From RBG-16-66-20 sp036262835 (GTDB taxonomy: Bacteria; Pseudomonadota; Gammaproteobacteria; Burkholderiales; SG8-39): DNA of 64,000 nt. The stretch lies in NCBI GenBank assembly GCA_036262835.1, contig DATAID010000084.1, forward strand, positions 14,615 through 78,614, in the 5' to 3' direction. Position 1 is the first letter of the stretch, and each line of letters begins with the position of its first letter. The position numbers were made by a program, and so were the translations under genes. This document shows, in pieces, positions 52,503 through 62,106 of this stretch. Under the pieces are notes generated by a model. It searched no databases and was not told where the DNA came from. It saw nothing but the letters and a program-made list of their open reading frames with translations.

Positions 52503-53294
52503 TTGTTCGTCACCCGCCTCCTGACCGCGGCGGCGTTGATCGCCGCGTTGCTGGGAGCGCTTTTCTGGCTCGACCGGCCAGCGCTCTGCGCCCTGGTCGG
52601 CCTGGTCGTGGTCCTGGCCGGCCAGGAATGGGCCTCGCTCGCGGGCATCCGCGGCGCGGGCGCGTGGGCCTACGGCGCGGCCTGCGCGATCCTGTTCCTG
52701 TCGCTCCAGCAAGTCCCTGCGGCCGCGACGGCGCTTTGCGGCGCGGCGCTCGCTTTCTGGGCGATCGCGGTGCCGATCCTGCTCGCGCGAGGGCAGAAGT
52801 CGGCGGCGTTGCGCCTGGGCTCGGGACTCGCCGTGCTCGTCCCGGCGGGGCTTGCGATGGTCGTACTTCCCCCCCGGCTCGTGCTGCTTGCCCTCGGTCT
52901 CGTGTGGATCGCCGACACCGCCGCCTACCTTGTCGGACGGGCCTTTGGCAAGCGCAAGCTCGCCCCGAAAATCAGCCCCGGCAAAACGTGGGAAGGTGTC
53001 ATGGGAGGGGCGGTCGGCACCCTTATCTACGCTATGATTTGCGTGATGTTTTCCCCGGATCTCGGAGGCCGTGTGGAGGGGGCGATCTGGGTGCCGTTTC
53101 TGGCCGCGGCGCTGGCGCTTTTCGTGCTGAGCGTGCTCGGCGACCTGTTTGAATCGGCGCTCAAGCGGCAGGCGGGCGTGAAGGACAGCGGCAGGCTGCT
53201 GCCGGGCCACGGCGGCGTGCTCGACCGCATCGACAGCGCGACGGCGGTGCTGCCAGTCGCGCTTCTCCTCGCCGAGGCGCTGCGGGCGTCCTGA
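52503..53294 (+). CDS. cdsA: Phosphatidate cytidylyltransferase
   Basis: About 263 residues from TTG 52503, 4 bases after uppS; no ATG or GTG fits. Seven to eight membrane segments and the diagnostic KLAPKISPGKTWEGVMGG and KRQAGVKDSGRLLPGHGGVLDRIDS identify CdsA, which forms CDP-diacylglycerol, the precursor of all phospholipids. The Met-free start and immediate hydrophobic LLTAAALIAALLGALFWL fit the family N-terminus. Confidence 0.94.
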   Translation: MFVTRLLTAAALIAALLGALFWLDRPALCALVGLVVVLAGQEWASLAGIRGAGAWAYGAACAILFLSLQQVPAAATALCGAALAFWAIAVPILLARGQKSAALRLGSGLAVLVPAGLAMVVLPPRLVLLALGLVWIADTAAYLVGRAFGKRKLAPKISPGKTWEGVMGGAVGTLIYAMICVMFSPDLGGRVEGAIWVPFLAAALALFVLSVLGDLFESALKRQAGVKDSGRLLPGHGGVLDRIDSATAVLPVALLLAEALRAS

Positions 53295-53299
53295 AGGGC

Positions 53300-54496
53300 A
53301 TGGCGCAGAATCTCATTCTTCTGGGGGCGACCGGCTCGATCGGCCAGAGCACGCTCGACGTCGTCGCCCGTCATCCCGATCGGTACACGGTACGCGCGCT
53401 CTCGGCGCACCGCGCCGCCGACGGTCTGCTCGCCCTGTGCCTGAAGCACGCGCCGCGCTACGCGGTGCTCTCCGGCATGGCCGAGGAGGGAAGCGTGCGC
53501 CGCAAGTTCGCCGAGGCCGGGTGCAGGACCGAGCTCCTCTTCGGCGCCGCGGCGCTCGAGCGGCTCGCGGCCGACCCGGAAGGCGACATCGTGATGGCGG
53601 CGATCGTCGGCGCCGCCGGCCTCCCATCGACCATCGCCGCCGCCCGGGCGGGAAAGCGGGTGCTGCTCGCCAACAAGGAAGCGCTCGTGATGGCCGGGCC
53701 TCTGTTCATGCAGGCGGTGCGCCAGAGCGGCGCCACCTTGCTGCCCATCGACAGCGAGCACAACGCGGTCTTCCAGTGCTTCACCGAGCGCAGGCTCGTG
53801 CGCAAGATCGTCCTCACCGCCTCGGGCGGGCCGTTTCGCACCGCGCCGCTCGAGCGCCTCGCGCAGGTGACGCCGGAGGAGGCCTGCGCGCATCCCAACT
53901 GGGCGATGGGCCGCAAGATCTCGGTCGACTCGGCGACCATGATGAACAAGGGCCTCGAAGTGATCGAGGCGTGCTGGCTCTTCGAGATGCCGCCCGAGCG
54001 GATCGAGGTCGTGATCCACCCGCAGAGCATCGTGCACTCGCTGGTCGAATATCTCGACGGCTCGATGATCGCGCAGCTCTCCAATCCGGACATGCGCGTG
54101 CCGATCGCGCACGCGCTCGGCTTTCCCGAGCGCATCGAGTCGGGCGCGCGCTCGCTCGACCTGGCGCAGGTCGGGAGCCTCTCCTTCGAGCCGCCCGACC
54201 CGGAGCGCTTTCCCTGCCTCGGCCTCGCGTACGCGGCGCTGCGCGCCGGCGGCACCGCCCCGGCCGCGCTGAACGCCGCCAACGAGGTCGCCGTCGCCGC
54301 TTTCCTCGACGGGCGGCTGCGCTACACCGCGATTCCCGGGGTGATCGCCCATGCGCTCGAGCGCAGCGCCGCCGGTCCGGCGGATTCGCTCGAGGCGGTG
54401 CTCGAAGCCGATCGTCTGGCGCGCCGCCTCGCCAACGAGCGCATCGCCGCCCGGGGCAGCGAGCGCCTCGGCGCGCTGGGCGGGCGCGCGGCATGA
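53300..54496 (+). CDS. dxr: 1-deoxy-D-xylulose 5-phosphate reductoisomerase
   Basis: 398 residues. NADPH site LGATGSIGQSTLDVV at 8-22, ANKEALVMAG near 125, the metal-binding DSEHNAVFQC near 150, ASGGPFRTAPL, and MGRKISVDSATMMNKGLEVIEACWLF. It commits carbon to isoprenoids through MEP, feeding UppS upstream. ATG lies 5 bases after cdsA; the stop overlaps rseP. Confidence 0.98.
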   Translation: MAQNLILLGATGSIGQSTLDVVARHPDRYTVRALSAHRAADGLLALCLKHAPRYAVLSGMAEEGSVRRKFAEAGCRTELLFGAAALERLAADPEGDIVMAAIVGAAGLPSTIAAARAGKRVLLANKEALVMAGPLFMQAVRQSGATLLPIDSEHNAVFQCFTERRLVRKIVLTASGGPFRTAPLERLAQVTPEEACAHPNWAMGRKISVDSATMMNKGLEVIEACWLFEMPPERIEVVIHPQSIVHSLVEYLDGSMIAQLSNPDMRVPIAHALGFPERIESGARSLDLAQVGSLSFEPPDPERFPCLGLAYAALRAGGTAPAALNAANEVAVAAFLDGRLRYTAIPGVIAHALERSAAGPADSLEAVLEADRLARRLANERIAARGSERLGALGGRAA

Positions 54497-55857
54497 GCTT
54501 CCTGCAGTACGTCCTGTGGTTCGTGATCGCGCTCGGCGTGCTGATCGTCGTGCACGAATACGGCCACTACCTCGTCGCGCGCCTGTGCGGCGTCAAGGTG
54601 CTGCGCTTCTCGGTCGGCTTCGGGCGGCCGCTGCTCCTGTGGCGCCTGGGGCGCGATCGCACCGAGTGGGTCCTCGCGGCCGTGCCCTTCGGCGGCTACG
54701 TGAAGATGCTCGACGAGCGCGAAGGCCCGGTCGAGCCCGCCGAGCTGCCGCGCGCGTTCAACCGGCAGGGCGTGAGCCGACGCTTCCTCATCGTCGCCGC
54801 GGGGCCGGTGTTCAACTTCCTGTTTGCCATCGCCGTCTACGCCGGCCTGTACATGCACGGACTGCCGGAGGCGCGGCCGGTCCTCGCGGCTCCCGCGGCG
54901 GGCACCCGTGCCGCGCAGGCGGGCTTCGCCGCGGGCGACCTCGTGCGCGCCATTTCCGGCGAGTCGATCGCCACCTGGCAGGACCTGCGCTGGCGCGTGC
55001 TGCAGGGGGCGCTGCAGCGCGAGACGCTGCGCTTCGAAGTGGCCGATGCGCGCGGCGGGATCGCGGAGCGAACGCTTGAGCTGCGCGACTATCCCTCGGA
55101 AGAGGTCGAGAGCGACACGATGGAGCGGCTCGGCCTGCGCCTGTTCCGCCGGCCGCTCGACCCCGTCATCGGCCAGCTCGCCCCCGGGAGCGCGGCCGAG
55201 CGCGCCGGCCTGCAACCGAACGACCGCGTGACGCGCATCGGCGGCAAGCCGATGGCGACCTGGGAAGACCTCGTGCGCGAGGTGCGCCGCAGCGCCGGCA
55301 AGCGGCTCGTGCTCACGATCCAGCGCGGCGAGGTGACCACCGAGGTCGCGGTGACGCCCGATGCGGTCACGGAAAAGGGCGAAACCTTCGGGCGGCTGGG
55401 CGCGATCGCGCGCGCGCCCTCGACGCAGGACGACAAGATCGTCGTCAAGATGTCCTACGGACCGGTGCCCGCGCTCGGCAAGGCGATCGTCAAGACCTGG
55501 GACATTTCGATCTTCAGCCTGAAGATGCTGGGCAAGATGCTGGTGGGCGAAGTGTCCTGGAAGCACCTCTCGGGCCCCGTCACGATCGCCGAATACGCCG
55601 GCCAGTCGGCGCAACTCGGCTGGATTCCGTTCGTGCTCTTTCTCGCGCTGATCAGCATCAGCCTCGGCGTGCTCAACCTGCTGCCGATACCGCTCCTCGA
55701 CGGTGGGCACTTGATGTACTATGCGGTGGAAATAATCAAGGGGAGTCCGGTGTCCGAGCGAGCCATGGAGCTCGGGCAGCGAGCAGGGCTCGCGCTTCTC
55801 CTGGTCATCATGGCATTCGCTCTCTACAACGATTTGAATCGCGTGCTGACGGGCTAG
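54493..55857 (+). CDS. rseP: Intramembrane zinc protease RseP
   Basis: 454 residues from ATG 54493 (ATGA with dxr). HEYGH at 21-25 holds the zinc histidines and the catalytic glutamate in the first helix; NLLPIPLLDGGHL near 400 is the second motif. Two PDZ domains sit between (APAAGTRAAQAGFAAGDLV and QLAPGSAAERAGLQPNDRV). RseP cuts anti-sigma factors such as RseA and remnant signal peptides. It stands directly before bamA, as in most Proteobacteria. Confidence 0.97.
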   Translation: MSFLQYVLWFVIALGVLIVVHEYGHYLVARLCGVKVLRFSVGFGRPLLLWRLGRDRTEWVLAAVPFGGYVKMLDEREGPVEPAELPRAFNRQGVSRRFLIVAAGPVFNFLFAIAVYAGLYMHGLPEARPVLAAPAAGTRAAQAGFAAGDLVRAISGESIATWQDLRWRVLQGALQRETLRFEVADARGGIAERTLELRDYPSEEVESDTMERLGLRLFRRPLDPVIGQLAPGSAAERAGLQPNDRVTRIGGKPMATWEDLVREVRRSAGKRLVLTIQRGEVTTEVAVTPDAVTEKGETFGRLGAIARAPSTQDDKIVVKMSYGPVPALGKAIVKTWDISIFSLKMLGKMLVGEVSWKHLSGPVTIAEYAGQSAQLGWIPFVLFLALISISLGVLNLLPIPLLDGGHLMYYAVEIIKGSPVSERAMELGQRAGLALLLVIMAFALYNDLNRVLTG

Positions 55858-55859
55858 CC

Positions 55860-58166
55860 ATGCACAAGCATTTACTTGCCGCGGCCGGCTTCTTCCTGCG
55901 CCCAGCGCTGCTGCTGGCGCTGCTGCTGGCGGGCGTGGCGCACGCGCAGTCCTTCAAGCCGTTCGTGGTCAAGGACATCCGCGTCGAAGGCCTGCAGCGC
56001 ACCGAGCCCGGCACGGTCTTCAGCTACCTGCCGGTGAAGGTCGGCGAAACCCTGGACGAGGAGAAAGCGCAGCAGGCGCTGCGCGCGCTCTTCGCGACCG
56101 GGTTTTTTCGCGATGTGCGCCTGGAGGTCGAGAACAGCGTGCTCGTCATCCTGGTCGAGGAGCGGCCCGCCATCGCGTCGGTCGACATGACCGGCGTGAA
56201 GGAATTCGAGACCGACGTGCTGAAGAGGATCCTGCGCGATGTCGGCCTCGCCGAAGGCCGCACCTTCGACCGCGCGGTGCTCGAGAACGCCGAGCAGGAG
56301 CTAAAGCGCCAGTACCTTTCGCGCGGACTCTACGCCGCGGAAGTCCAGACCACGGTCACCCCGCTCGAGCGCAACCGCGTCGGCATCAACATCTCGGTGA
56401 CCGAGGGACAGGCCGCCAAGATCCGCTCCATCAACCTGGTCGGCGCGCAGGCGTTTGCCGAGAAGGAGCTGCTCGAGCAGCTCGCGCTGCGCACGCCCGG
56501 CTGGCTGACCTGGTACACCAAGGCCGACCAGTACTCCAAGCAGAAGCTGCAGGCCGACCTGGAGACGCTCAAGTCGTTCTACCAGAACCGCGGCTACCTG
56601 GATTTCAGCGTCGACTCCACGCAGGTCTCGATCACGCCCGACCGGCGCGACATCTACATCACGATCAACGTGACCGAAGGCGAGAAGTACACCGTCTCGA
56701 GCGTCGCGCTCGAGGGGCAGACGCTCGTGCCGCGCGAGGAGCTGCAGAAGCTGATCAAGGTGAAGCCGGGCGAGGTGTTCTCGCGCCAGCGCCTGACCGA
56801 ATCCACCAAGGCCATCGCCGACCGGCTCGGCAACGAGGGCTACGCCTTCGCGAACGCCAACGCGATCCCCCAGGTCGACAAGGACAAGCGCACCGTCGCC
56901 TTCAGCATCGTCGTCGATCCCGGCCGGCGCGTGTACGTGCGGCGCATCAACATCGCCGGCAACACGCGCACGCGCGACGAGGTGATCCGGCGCGAGATGC
57001 GCCAGCTCGAGGGCTCGTACTACGACGCCTCCAAGATCCAGCTCTCGAAGGCGCGCATCGACAAGACGCAGTACTTCAAGGACGTCGGCGTCGACACGGC
57101 GCCGGTCGCCGAAAACCAGGACCAGGTCGACGTCAACTTCACCGTCGAGGAAAAGCCGACCGGCGCGCTGCTGCTCGGCGCGGGCTTCTCCTCGGTGGAC
57201 AAGCTGGTGCTCTCCGGGTCGGTGTCGCAGTCCAACGTCTTCGGCAGCGGAAAGTACATTTCGGCGCAGGTCAATACCGGCAAGGTGAACCGCACCTACG
57301 CGCTGTCCTACGTGAACCCGTATTTCACGATCGACGGCATCAGCCAGGGGTTCGACGCGTACTACCGCACGGTCAACGCCTCCTCGCTCGTGGTCGGCCC
57401 CTACATCACGCGGTCCCTGGGCGGCGGCGTGAAGTTCGGCTATCCGGTCACCGAGTTCGACACGGTGAACTTCGGCCTCAACGCGGAGAACGTCGAGCTC
57501 GAGCTCTTCAGCAACAGTCCGCTCACCTACCGGACCTTCGCCTCGCAGTTCGGCAACAAGTACTCCTACGCCGCGGGCACGGCCGGCTGGCTGCGCGACC
57601 GGCGCGACAGCGCGATCCTCACGACGCGCGGCGCAATCACCAAAGCGAGCGCCGAGCTCGCCGGCGGCGACCTGCAGTACTACCGGCTGAACGCCAACGC
57701 CCAGTGGTTCCATCCGCTCAGCCAGACGCTGACCCTCTCGCTGCTCGGCGACATCGGCTACGTGCACGGCCTGGGCAACCGGGTGGTGCCGTTCTTCAAG
57801 AATTTCTACGCCGGCGGCCCGGGATCGATCCGTGGCTTCCGCGCCTTCTCGGTCGGCCCGCAGGACGCCGATCGCAACGTGCTGGGCGGCACGCGCCGGG
57901 TGTCGGGCAGCGCCGAGGTGTACTTCCCCGTGCCGGGCGCGCAGCAGGACAAGTCGCTGCGGCTCTCGGTGTTCCTCGATGCGGGGCAGGCCTACGGCGC
58001 CGACCAGAAATTCGATCTCGGCGACCTGCGCTACTCGACGGGCCTCGGCCTTGCCTGGAACTCGCCATTCGGGCCGCTGCGGGTTTCCATCGCGCAGCCG
58101 CTCAACGCCAAGAAAGGCTTTGACCGCGTCGAACGGTTACAATTGAACGTAGGCACGACGTTCTAG
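55860..58166 (+). CDS. bamA: Outer membrane protein assembly factor BamA
   Basis: 768 residues. The signal peptide ends near AGVAHAQS (residue 29). Five POTRA domains fill about 30-345 (FVVKDIRVEGLQRTEPGTVFSYL, then repeats such as IRSINLVGAQAF and VRRINIAGNTRTRDEVIRREM). The beta-barrel follows, with the loop-6 motif GSIRGFRAF and the terminal phenylalanine (VGTTF) typical of outer-membrane barrels. It inserts barrel proteins into the outer membrane. It begins 2 bases after rseP. Confidence 0.98.
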   Translation: MHKHLLAAAGFFLRPALLLALLLAGVAHAQSFKPFVVKDIRVEGLQRTEPGTVFSYLPVKVGETLDEEKAQQALRALFATGFFRDVRLEVENSVLVILVEERPAIASVDMTGVKEFETDVLKRILRDVGLAEGRTFDRAVLENAEQELKRQYLSRGLYAAEVQTTVTPLERNRVGINISVTEGQAAKIRSINLVGAQAFAEKELLEQLALRTPGWLTWYTKADQYSKQKLQADLETLKSFYQNRGYLDFSVDSTQVSITPDRRDIYITINVTEGEKYTVSSVALEGQTLVPREELQKLIKVKPGEVFSRQRLTESTKAIADRLGNEGYAFANANAIPQVDKDKRTVAFSIVVDPGRRVYVRRINIAGNTRTRDEVIRREMRQLEGSYYDASKIQLSKARIDKTQYFKDVGVDTAPVAENQDQVDVNFTVEEKPTGALLLGAGFSSVDKLVLSGSVSQSNVFGSGKYISAQVNTGKVNRTYALSYVNPYFTIDGISQGFDAYYRTVNASSLVVGPYITRSLGGGVKFGYPVTEFDTVNFGLNAENVELELFSNSPLTYRTFASQFGNKYSYAAGTAGWLRDRRDSAILTTRGAITKASAELAGGDLQYYRLNANAQWFHPLSQTLTLSLLGDIGYVHGLGNRVVPFFKNFYAGGPGSIRGFRAFSVGPQDADRNVLGGTRRVSGSAEVYFPVPGAQQDKSLRLSVFLDAGQAYGADQKFDLGDLRYSTGLGLAWNSPFGPLRVSIAQPLNAKKGFDRVERLQLNVGTTF

Positions 58167-58191
58167 CCGGAAAGGAAGGCTGCCCCGTCCC

Positions 58192-58707
58192 ATGGTTCGC
58201 TACTTGTTGCTCCTCGCCGCCGCCGCCGCGTGCGCCGCGCCGGCCGGCAGCGCGCTCGCCCAGAGCAAGATCGGCGTGGTCCAGATCGAGCGCATCGTGC
58301 GCGACTCGGTGCCCGCGGTGCGCGCGCAGAAGAAGCTCGAGGCGGAATTCGCCAAGCGCGAGGCCGAGCTCGCCAAGGTTTCGGATCAATTGAAGCGCCA
58401 GCAGGACGAGCTGGAGAAGGAGGGCGTCACGATGTCGGAGACCGTGCGCCGGAACAAGGAGCGCGACTTCAACGACCAGAGCCGCGAGTTCCAGCGCAAG
58501 CAGCGCGAGTACCGCGAGGACGTCAACCAGCGCCGCAACGAGGAGCTCGCGCAGGTCATCGACCAGGCGAACCGCGTCATCCGGCAGATCGCCGAGAGCG
58601 AGAAGTACGACATCATCTTCCAGGAAGCCGCCTACGCGAATCCGCGCATCGACATCACCGACAAGGTGATCAAGATGATGGAAGGCAAGCCCGCCGCGAC
58701 AAAATGA
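58192..58707 (+). CDS. skp: Periplasmic chaperone Skp/OmpH
   Basis: 171 residues with a signal peptide (LLLLAAAAACAAPAGSALA, cleavage near residue 23). The mature start SKIGVVQIERIVRDSVPAV and the long charged coiled-coil (KREAELAKVSDQLKRQQDELEKE, RREF-type repeats) are the Skp tentacles; YDIIFQEAAYANPRIDIT closes the body domain. Skp carries unfolded outer-membrane proteins to BamA, encoded just upstream. Confidence 0.96.
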   Translation: MVRYLLLLAAAAACAAPAGSALAQSKIGVVQIERIVRDSVPAVRAQKKLEAEFAKREAELAKVSDQLKRQQDELEKEGVTMSETVRRNKERDFNDQSREFQRKQREYREDVNQRRNEELAQVIDQANRVIRQIAESEKYDIIFQEAAYANPRIDITDKVIKMMEGKPAATK

Positions 58708-58708
58708 C

Positions 58709-59731
58709 ATGCCCGGGCCGTACACGCTCGCGCAGATCGCGTCGCAGCTGGGCGGCCGGGTCGTCGGCGATCCGCAGGTCCTGATCCGCCAGGTCGGCAC
58801 CCTGGAGCGCGCCGCGCAGGGCCAGATCGCCTTTCTCGCCAATCCGAAGTACCGCTCCAAACTCGCCGGCACCGCCGCTTCCGCGATCGTGCTCGGACCC
58901 CAGGCCGAATCGCTCACCGCGCTGCCGCGCATCGTGAGCGACAATCCTTACGCCTACTTCGCCCGCGTCTCGCAGCTCTTCAACCCGCTCACGCGTCAGG
59001 CGCCCGGCGTGCACCCGACGGCAACCGTGGCGCCGAGCGCGAAGCTGGGCGCGCGCGTCTCGATCGGCCCGGGCTGCGTCGTCGGCGAGGACGTCGCGAT
59101 CGGCGACGACAGCTGCCTGTATCCGCTCGTGGTCGTGTACCCGGGCTGCCGCATCGGCGCGCGCGCCATCCTGCATTCGGGGGTGGTGATCGGCGCCGAC
59201 GGCTTCGGCATCGCGCGCGAGGAGGGCCGCTGGGTCAAGATCCCGCAGGCGGGCGCCGTGCTGATCGGCGACGACGTGGAGGTCGGCGCGAGCAGCACGA
59301 TCGATCGCGGCGCGATCGAGGACACCGTGATCGGCGACGGCGTGAAGCTCGACAACCAGGTGCAGATCGGCCACAACTGCCGCATCGGCGCGCACACGGC
59401 CATGGCCGGCTGCGCCGCGGTCGCCGGCAGCGCCGAGATCGGCAAGCGTTGCACGGTCGGGGCGGGCGCGCTCATCCTCGGCCACCTCTCGATCTGCGAT
59501 GACGTGCAGGTATCGGCCGACACGGTGATCTCGCGCTCGATCCGCGAGCCGGGCACCTACACCGGCATGTTTCCCTTCGACGACAATGCGTCCTGGGCGC
59601 GCAACACGGCGCTGGTGCGCCACCTCGCGGACCTCGCCGACCGGGTGCGCGCCCTCGAGGGGCGCCTCAAGGATGCCGGGAAGAACGGAACGAAGAATGG
59701 AAAGAAGAAGCGGGGAGGCCGCGATGCCTGA
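58709..59731 (+). CDS. lpxD: UDP-3-O-(3-hydroxyacyl)glucosamine N-acyltransferase
   Basis: 340 residues. An N-terminal uridine-binding domain (LAQIASQLGGRVVGDPQVLI, FLANPKYRSKL) is followed by the left-handed beta-helix with VVIGADGFGIAREEGRWVKIPQAG and QIGHNCRIGAHTAMAGC, whose histidine is catalytic. It adds the second acyl chain in lipid A synthesis. The last residues are a lysine-rich tail (KNGTKNGKKKRGG); the A/G-rich DNA behind it also provides the GGGGAGG ribosome site of fabZ, which overlaps by 8 bases. Confidence 0.97.
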   Translation: MPGPYTLAQIASQLGGRVVGDPQVLIRQVGTLERAAQGQIAFLANPKYRSKLAGTAASAIVLGPQAESLTALPRIVSDNPYAYFARVSQLFNPLTRQAPGVHPTATVAPSAKLGARVSIGPGCVVGEDVAIGDDSCLYPLVVVYPGCRIGARAILHSGVVIGADGFGIAREEGRWVKIPQAGAVLIGDDVEVGASSTIDRGAIEDTVIGDGVKLDNQVQIGHNCRIGAHTAMAGCAAVAGSAEIGKRCTVGAGALILGHLSICDDVQVSADTVISRSIREPGTYTGMFPFDDNASWARNTALVRHLADLADRVRALEGRLKDAGKNGTKNGKKKRGGRDA

Positions 59732-60176
59732 GCTCGACATTCACAAGGTGCTCGCGCTGCTGCCGCAGCGCTTTCCGTTCCTGATGATCGACCGCGTGCT
59801 CGAGTGCGAGCCGGGCAAGCGCATCCGCGCGCTGAAGAACGTGTCGGCGAACGAGCCGTACTTTCCGGGCCATTTCCCCAACCGGCCGGTGATGCCGGGC
59901 GTCCTCATCCTGGAGGCGATGGCGCAGGCGGCGGCGATCCTCGTGTTTCACAGCCAGGGCTCGCAGCCGGACAAGAACTCGGTCTATTACTACGCGGGCA
60001 TCGACAACGCGCGCTTCAAGCGCCCGGTGTCGCCGGGGGACCAGCTCGAGCTGGAGGTGGCCATCCTCGGCTCCAAGCGCGGCGTGTGGAAATTCGGCTG
60101 CACCGCGCATGTCGGCGCAGTCGTGGCGGCGGAGGCCGACATCCTCTGCACCGTGCGCGCCGTCGACGGCGCATGA
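59724..60176 (+). CDS. fabZ: 3-hydroxyacyl-[acyl-carrier-protein] dehydratase FabZ
   Basis: 150 residues. HKVLALLPQRFPFLMIDRVLE, YFPGHFPNRPVMPGVLILEAMAQ (the active-site His and the Glu on the following helix) and the YYYAGIDNARFKRPVSPGDQLEL line are diagnostic. It dehydrates 3-hydroxyacyl-ACP in fatty acid elongation and so competes with LpxA and LpxD for the same substrate. GGGGAGG sets the ATG at 59724; the stop overlaps lpxA (ATGA). Confidence 0.97.
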   Translation: MPELDIHKVLALLPQRFPFLMIDRVLECEPGKRIRALKNVSANEPYFPGHFPNRPVMPGVLILEAMAQAAAILVFHSQGSQPDKNSVYYYAGIDNARFKRPVSPGDQLELEVAILGSKRGVWKFGCTAHVGAVVAAEADILCTVRAVDGA

Positions 60177-60943
60177 TCCATCCGACGGCGATCATCGAGG
60201 CGGGCGCGAAGCTCGCGCCCGGCGTCTCGGTCGGCGCCTACTCGATCGTCGGCCCGCAGGTCGAGATCGGCGAGGGCACGGTGATCGGGCCGCACGTCGT
60301 CCTCACCGGCCGCACCCGGATCGGCCGCAGCAACCGGATCTTCCAGTTCTCCTCGATCGGCGAGACGCCGCAGGACAAGAAGTACGACGACGAGGACACC
60401 GCGGTCGAGATCGGCGACGGCAACACGATCCGCGAGTACGTGACCATCAACCGCGGCACCGCGGAGGACGCCGGGGTGACGCGCGTGGGCGACGACAACT
60501 GGATCATGGCGAGCGTGCATTTCGCGCACGACTGCCAGATCGGCAGCCATACGATTTTCGCCAACATGTGCGGCCTCGCCGGCCACGTGAAAATCGAGGA
60601 CTACGTGATCCTCGGCGGCGCGACGCTCGTGCACCAGTTCGTGCGCGTGGGCGCGCACAGCTTCACCGGCATGGGCGCCTACCTCGACCGCGACCTGCCG
60701 CCGTTCGTGCGCGCCGCGGGCAACATGGCGCAGCCCTACGGCATCAACACCGTGGGCCTGCGGCGGCGCGGCTTTTCCGCCGCCACGATCGATGCGCTCA
60801 AGCGCGCCTACCGCACGATCTACCGCAACGGCCTCACGCAGGAGGAGGCGCGGCGCGAGCTCGAGAAGCAGGCGCAGGACTGCGCCGAGGTGCGGCGCAT
60901 GCTCGACTTTCTGAACGCCTCCGAGCGCGGCTACATCCGCTAG
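60173..60943 (+). CDS. lpxA: UDP-N-acetylglucosamine O-acyltransferase
   Basis: 256 residues. IHPTAIIEAGAKLAPGVSVGAYSIVGPQVEIG begins the hexapeptide helix; VHFAHDCQIGSHTIFANMCGLAGHV contains the catalytic histidine; the C-terminal helices (GLRRRGFSAATIDALKRAYRTIYR) complete the enzyme. It performs the first step of lipid A synthesis. Its TAG shares one base with the lpxB GTG. Confidence 0.97.
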   Translation: MIHPTAIIEAGAKLAPGVSVGAYSIVGPQVEIGEGTVIGPHVVLTGRTRIGRSNRIFQFSSIGETPQDKKYDDEDTAVEIGDGNTIREYVTINRGTAEDAGVTRVGDDNWIMASVHFAHDCQIGSHTIFANMCGLAGHVKIEDYVILGGATLVHQFVRVGAHSFTGMGAYLDRDLPPFVRAAGNMAQPYGINTVGLRRRGFSAATIDALKRAYRTIYRNGLTQEEARRELEKQAQDCAEVRRMLDFLNASERGYIR

Positions 60944-62106
60944 TGCAGGCGCCGTCCACGCTCCGGGTCGCGATGGTCGCGGGCGAGGCCTCGGGCGACC
61001 TGCTCGGCGCGCACCTCATCGCGGCGCTCAAGGCGCGCCGGCCGGGGCTCGCTTTTTCGGGGATCGGCGGCCCGAAGATGATCGCCCAGGGCTTCGATTC
61101 GCGCCTGCCGATGGAGAAGCTCGCCGTGCGCGGCTATGCCGAGGTGCTGCGCCACTATCGCGAGATCACCTCCATCCGCCGCCGGCTCGCCGAGCGGCTG
61201 ATCGCCGAGCGCCCAGCGGCCTTCATCGGCGTGGATTCGTCGGATTTCAACCTGCACCTGGAAAAGCAGCTGAAGGACGCGGGCATCCCGGCGATCCACT
61301 ATGTCAGCCCGGCGATCTGGGCCTGGCGCGGCTGGCGCGTGCGCCGGATCGCGCAGTCGGTGACGCACCTGCTTGCCATGTTCCCGTTCGAGCCGGCGCT
61401 CTACGAGAAGGCAGGGGTGCCGGTGACCTACGTCGGGCACCCTTTGGCGGACGTGATCCCGCTGCAGGTCGACAAGGGCCTGGCGCGTGCCGAGCTGCGG
61501 CTGCCCGCCTCGAGCCGCGTCATCGCGCTCCTGCCCGGCAGCCGGCGCTCGGAGCTGCACTACATGGCCGATCTCTTCGTGCTGACCGCGCGCCGCCTGA
61601 TGCAGGACCTGCCACAGGCGCACTTCGTGTGCCCGACCGTGTCGCGCGCGACGCGCGAGCTCTTCGAGGCGGCGCTGCGGCGGCACGGCGCCCGCGACCT
61701 GCCGCTCACGCTCCTTTTCGGGCATTCGCACGAGGCGCTCGCCGCCGCGGAGATCGCGCTCGTGGCGAGCGGCACCGCGACGCTCGAGGCCGCGCTCTTC
61801 AAGACGCCCCTCGTCATCACCTACCGGCAAGCGGCGCTCACCTGGGCGATCCAGAAGCGCATGGCCTATCTGCCCTATATCGGCATGCCTAACATCCTCG
61901 CCGGCGAGCGCCTGGTGCCCGAGTTCGTCCAGGACAAGGCCACGCCCGGCGCGCTCGCCGAGGCGCTGCTCGCGCTCCTGCACGACGGCGAGGCCAAGCG
62001 CCGGCAGATCGAGAAATTCCACGAGATTCATGCGATCCTCAGGCAGGGAACGGCGCAAAAGGCCGCCGATGCGGTCCTCGGGGTGCTCGATGCTGCAAGC
62101 GCTTAG
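60943..62106 (+). CDS. lpxB: Lipid-A-disaccharide synthase
   Basis: 387 residues from GTG 60943. RVAMVAGEASGDLLGAHLI, FSGIGGPKM, YVSPAIWAWRGWRVRRI and PGSRRSEL mark this GT19 glycosyltransferase; VASGTATLEAALFKTPLVITYR is near the end. It joins lipid X and UDP-diacylglucosamine at the inner membrane surface. The last 17 bases overlap rnhB. Confidence 0.97.
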   Translation: MQAPSTLRVAMVAGEASGDLLGAHLIAALKARRPGLAFSGIGGPKMIAQGFDSRLPMEKLAVRGYAEVLRHYREITSIRRRLAERLIAERPAAFIGVDSSDFNLHLEKQLKDAGIPAIHYVSPAIWAWRGWRVRRIAQSVTHLLAMFPFEPALYEKAGVPVTYVGHPLADVIPLQVDKGLARAELRLPASSRVIALLPGSRRSELHYMADLFVLTARRLMQDLPQAHFVCPTVSRATRELFEAALRRHGARDLPLTLLFGHSHEALAAAEIALVASGTATLEAALFKTPLVITYRQAALTWAIQKRMAYLPYIGMPNILAGERLVPEFVQDKATPGALAEALLALLHDGEAKRRQIEKFHEIHAILRQGTAQKAADAVLGVLDAASA

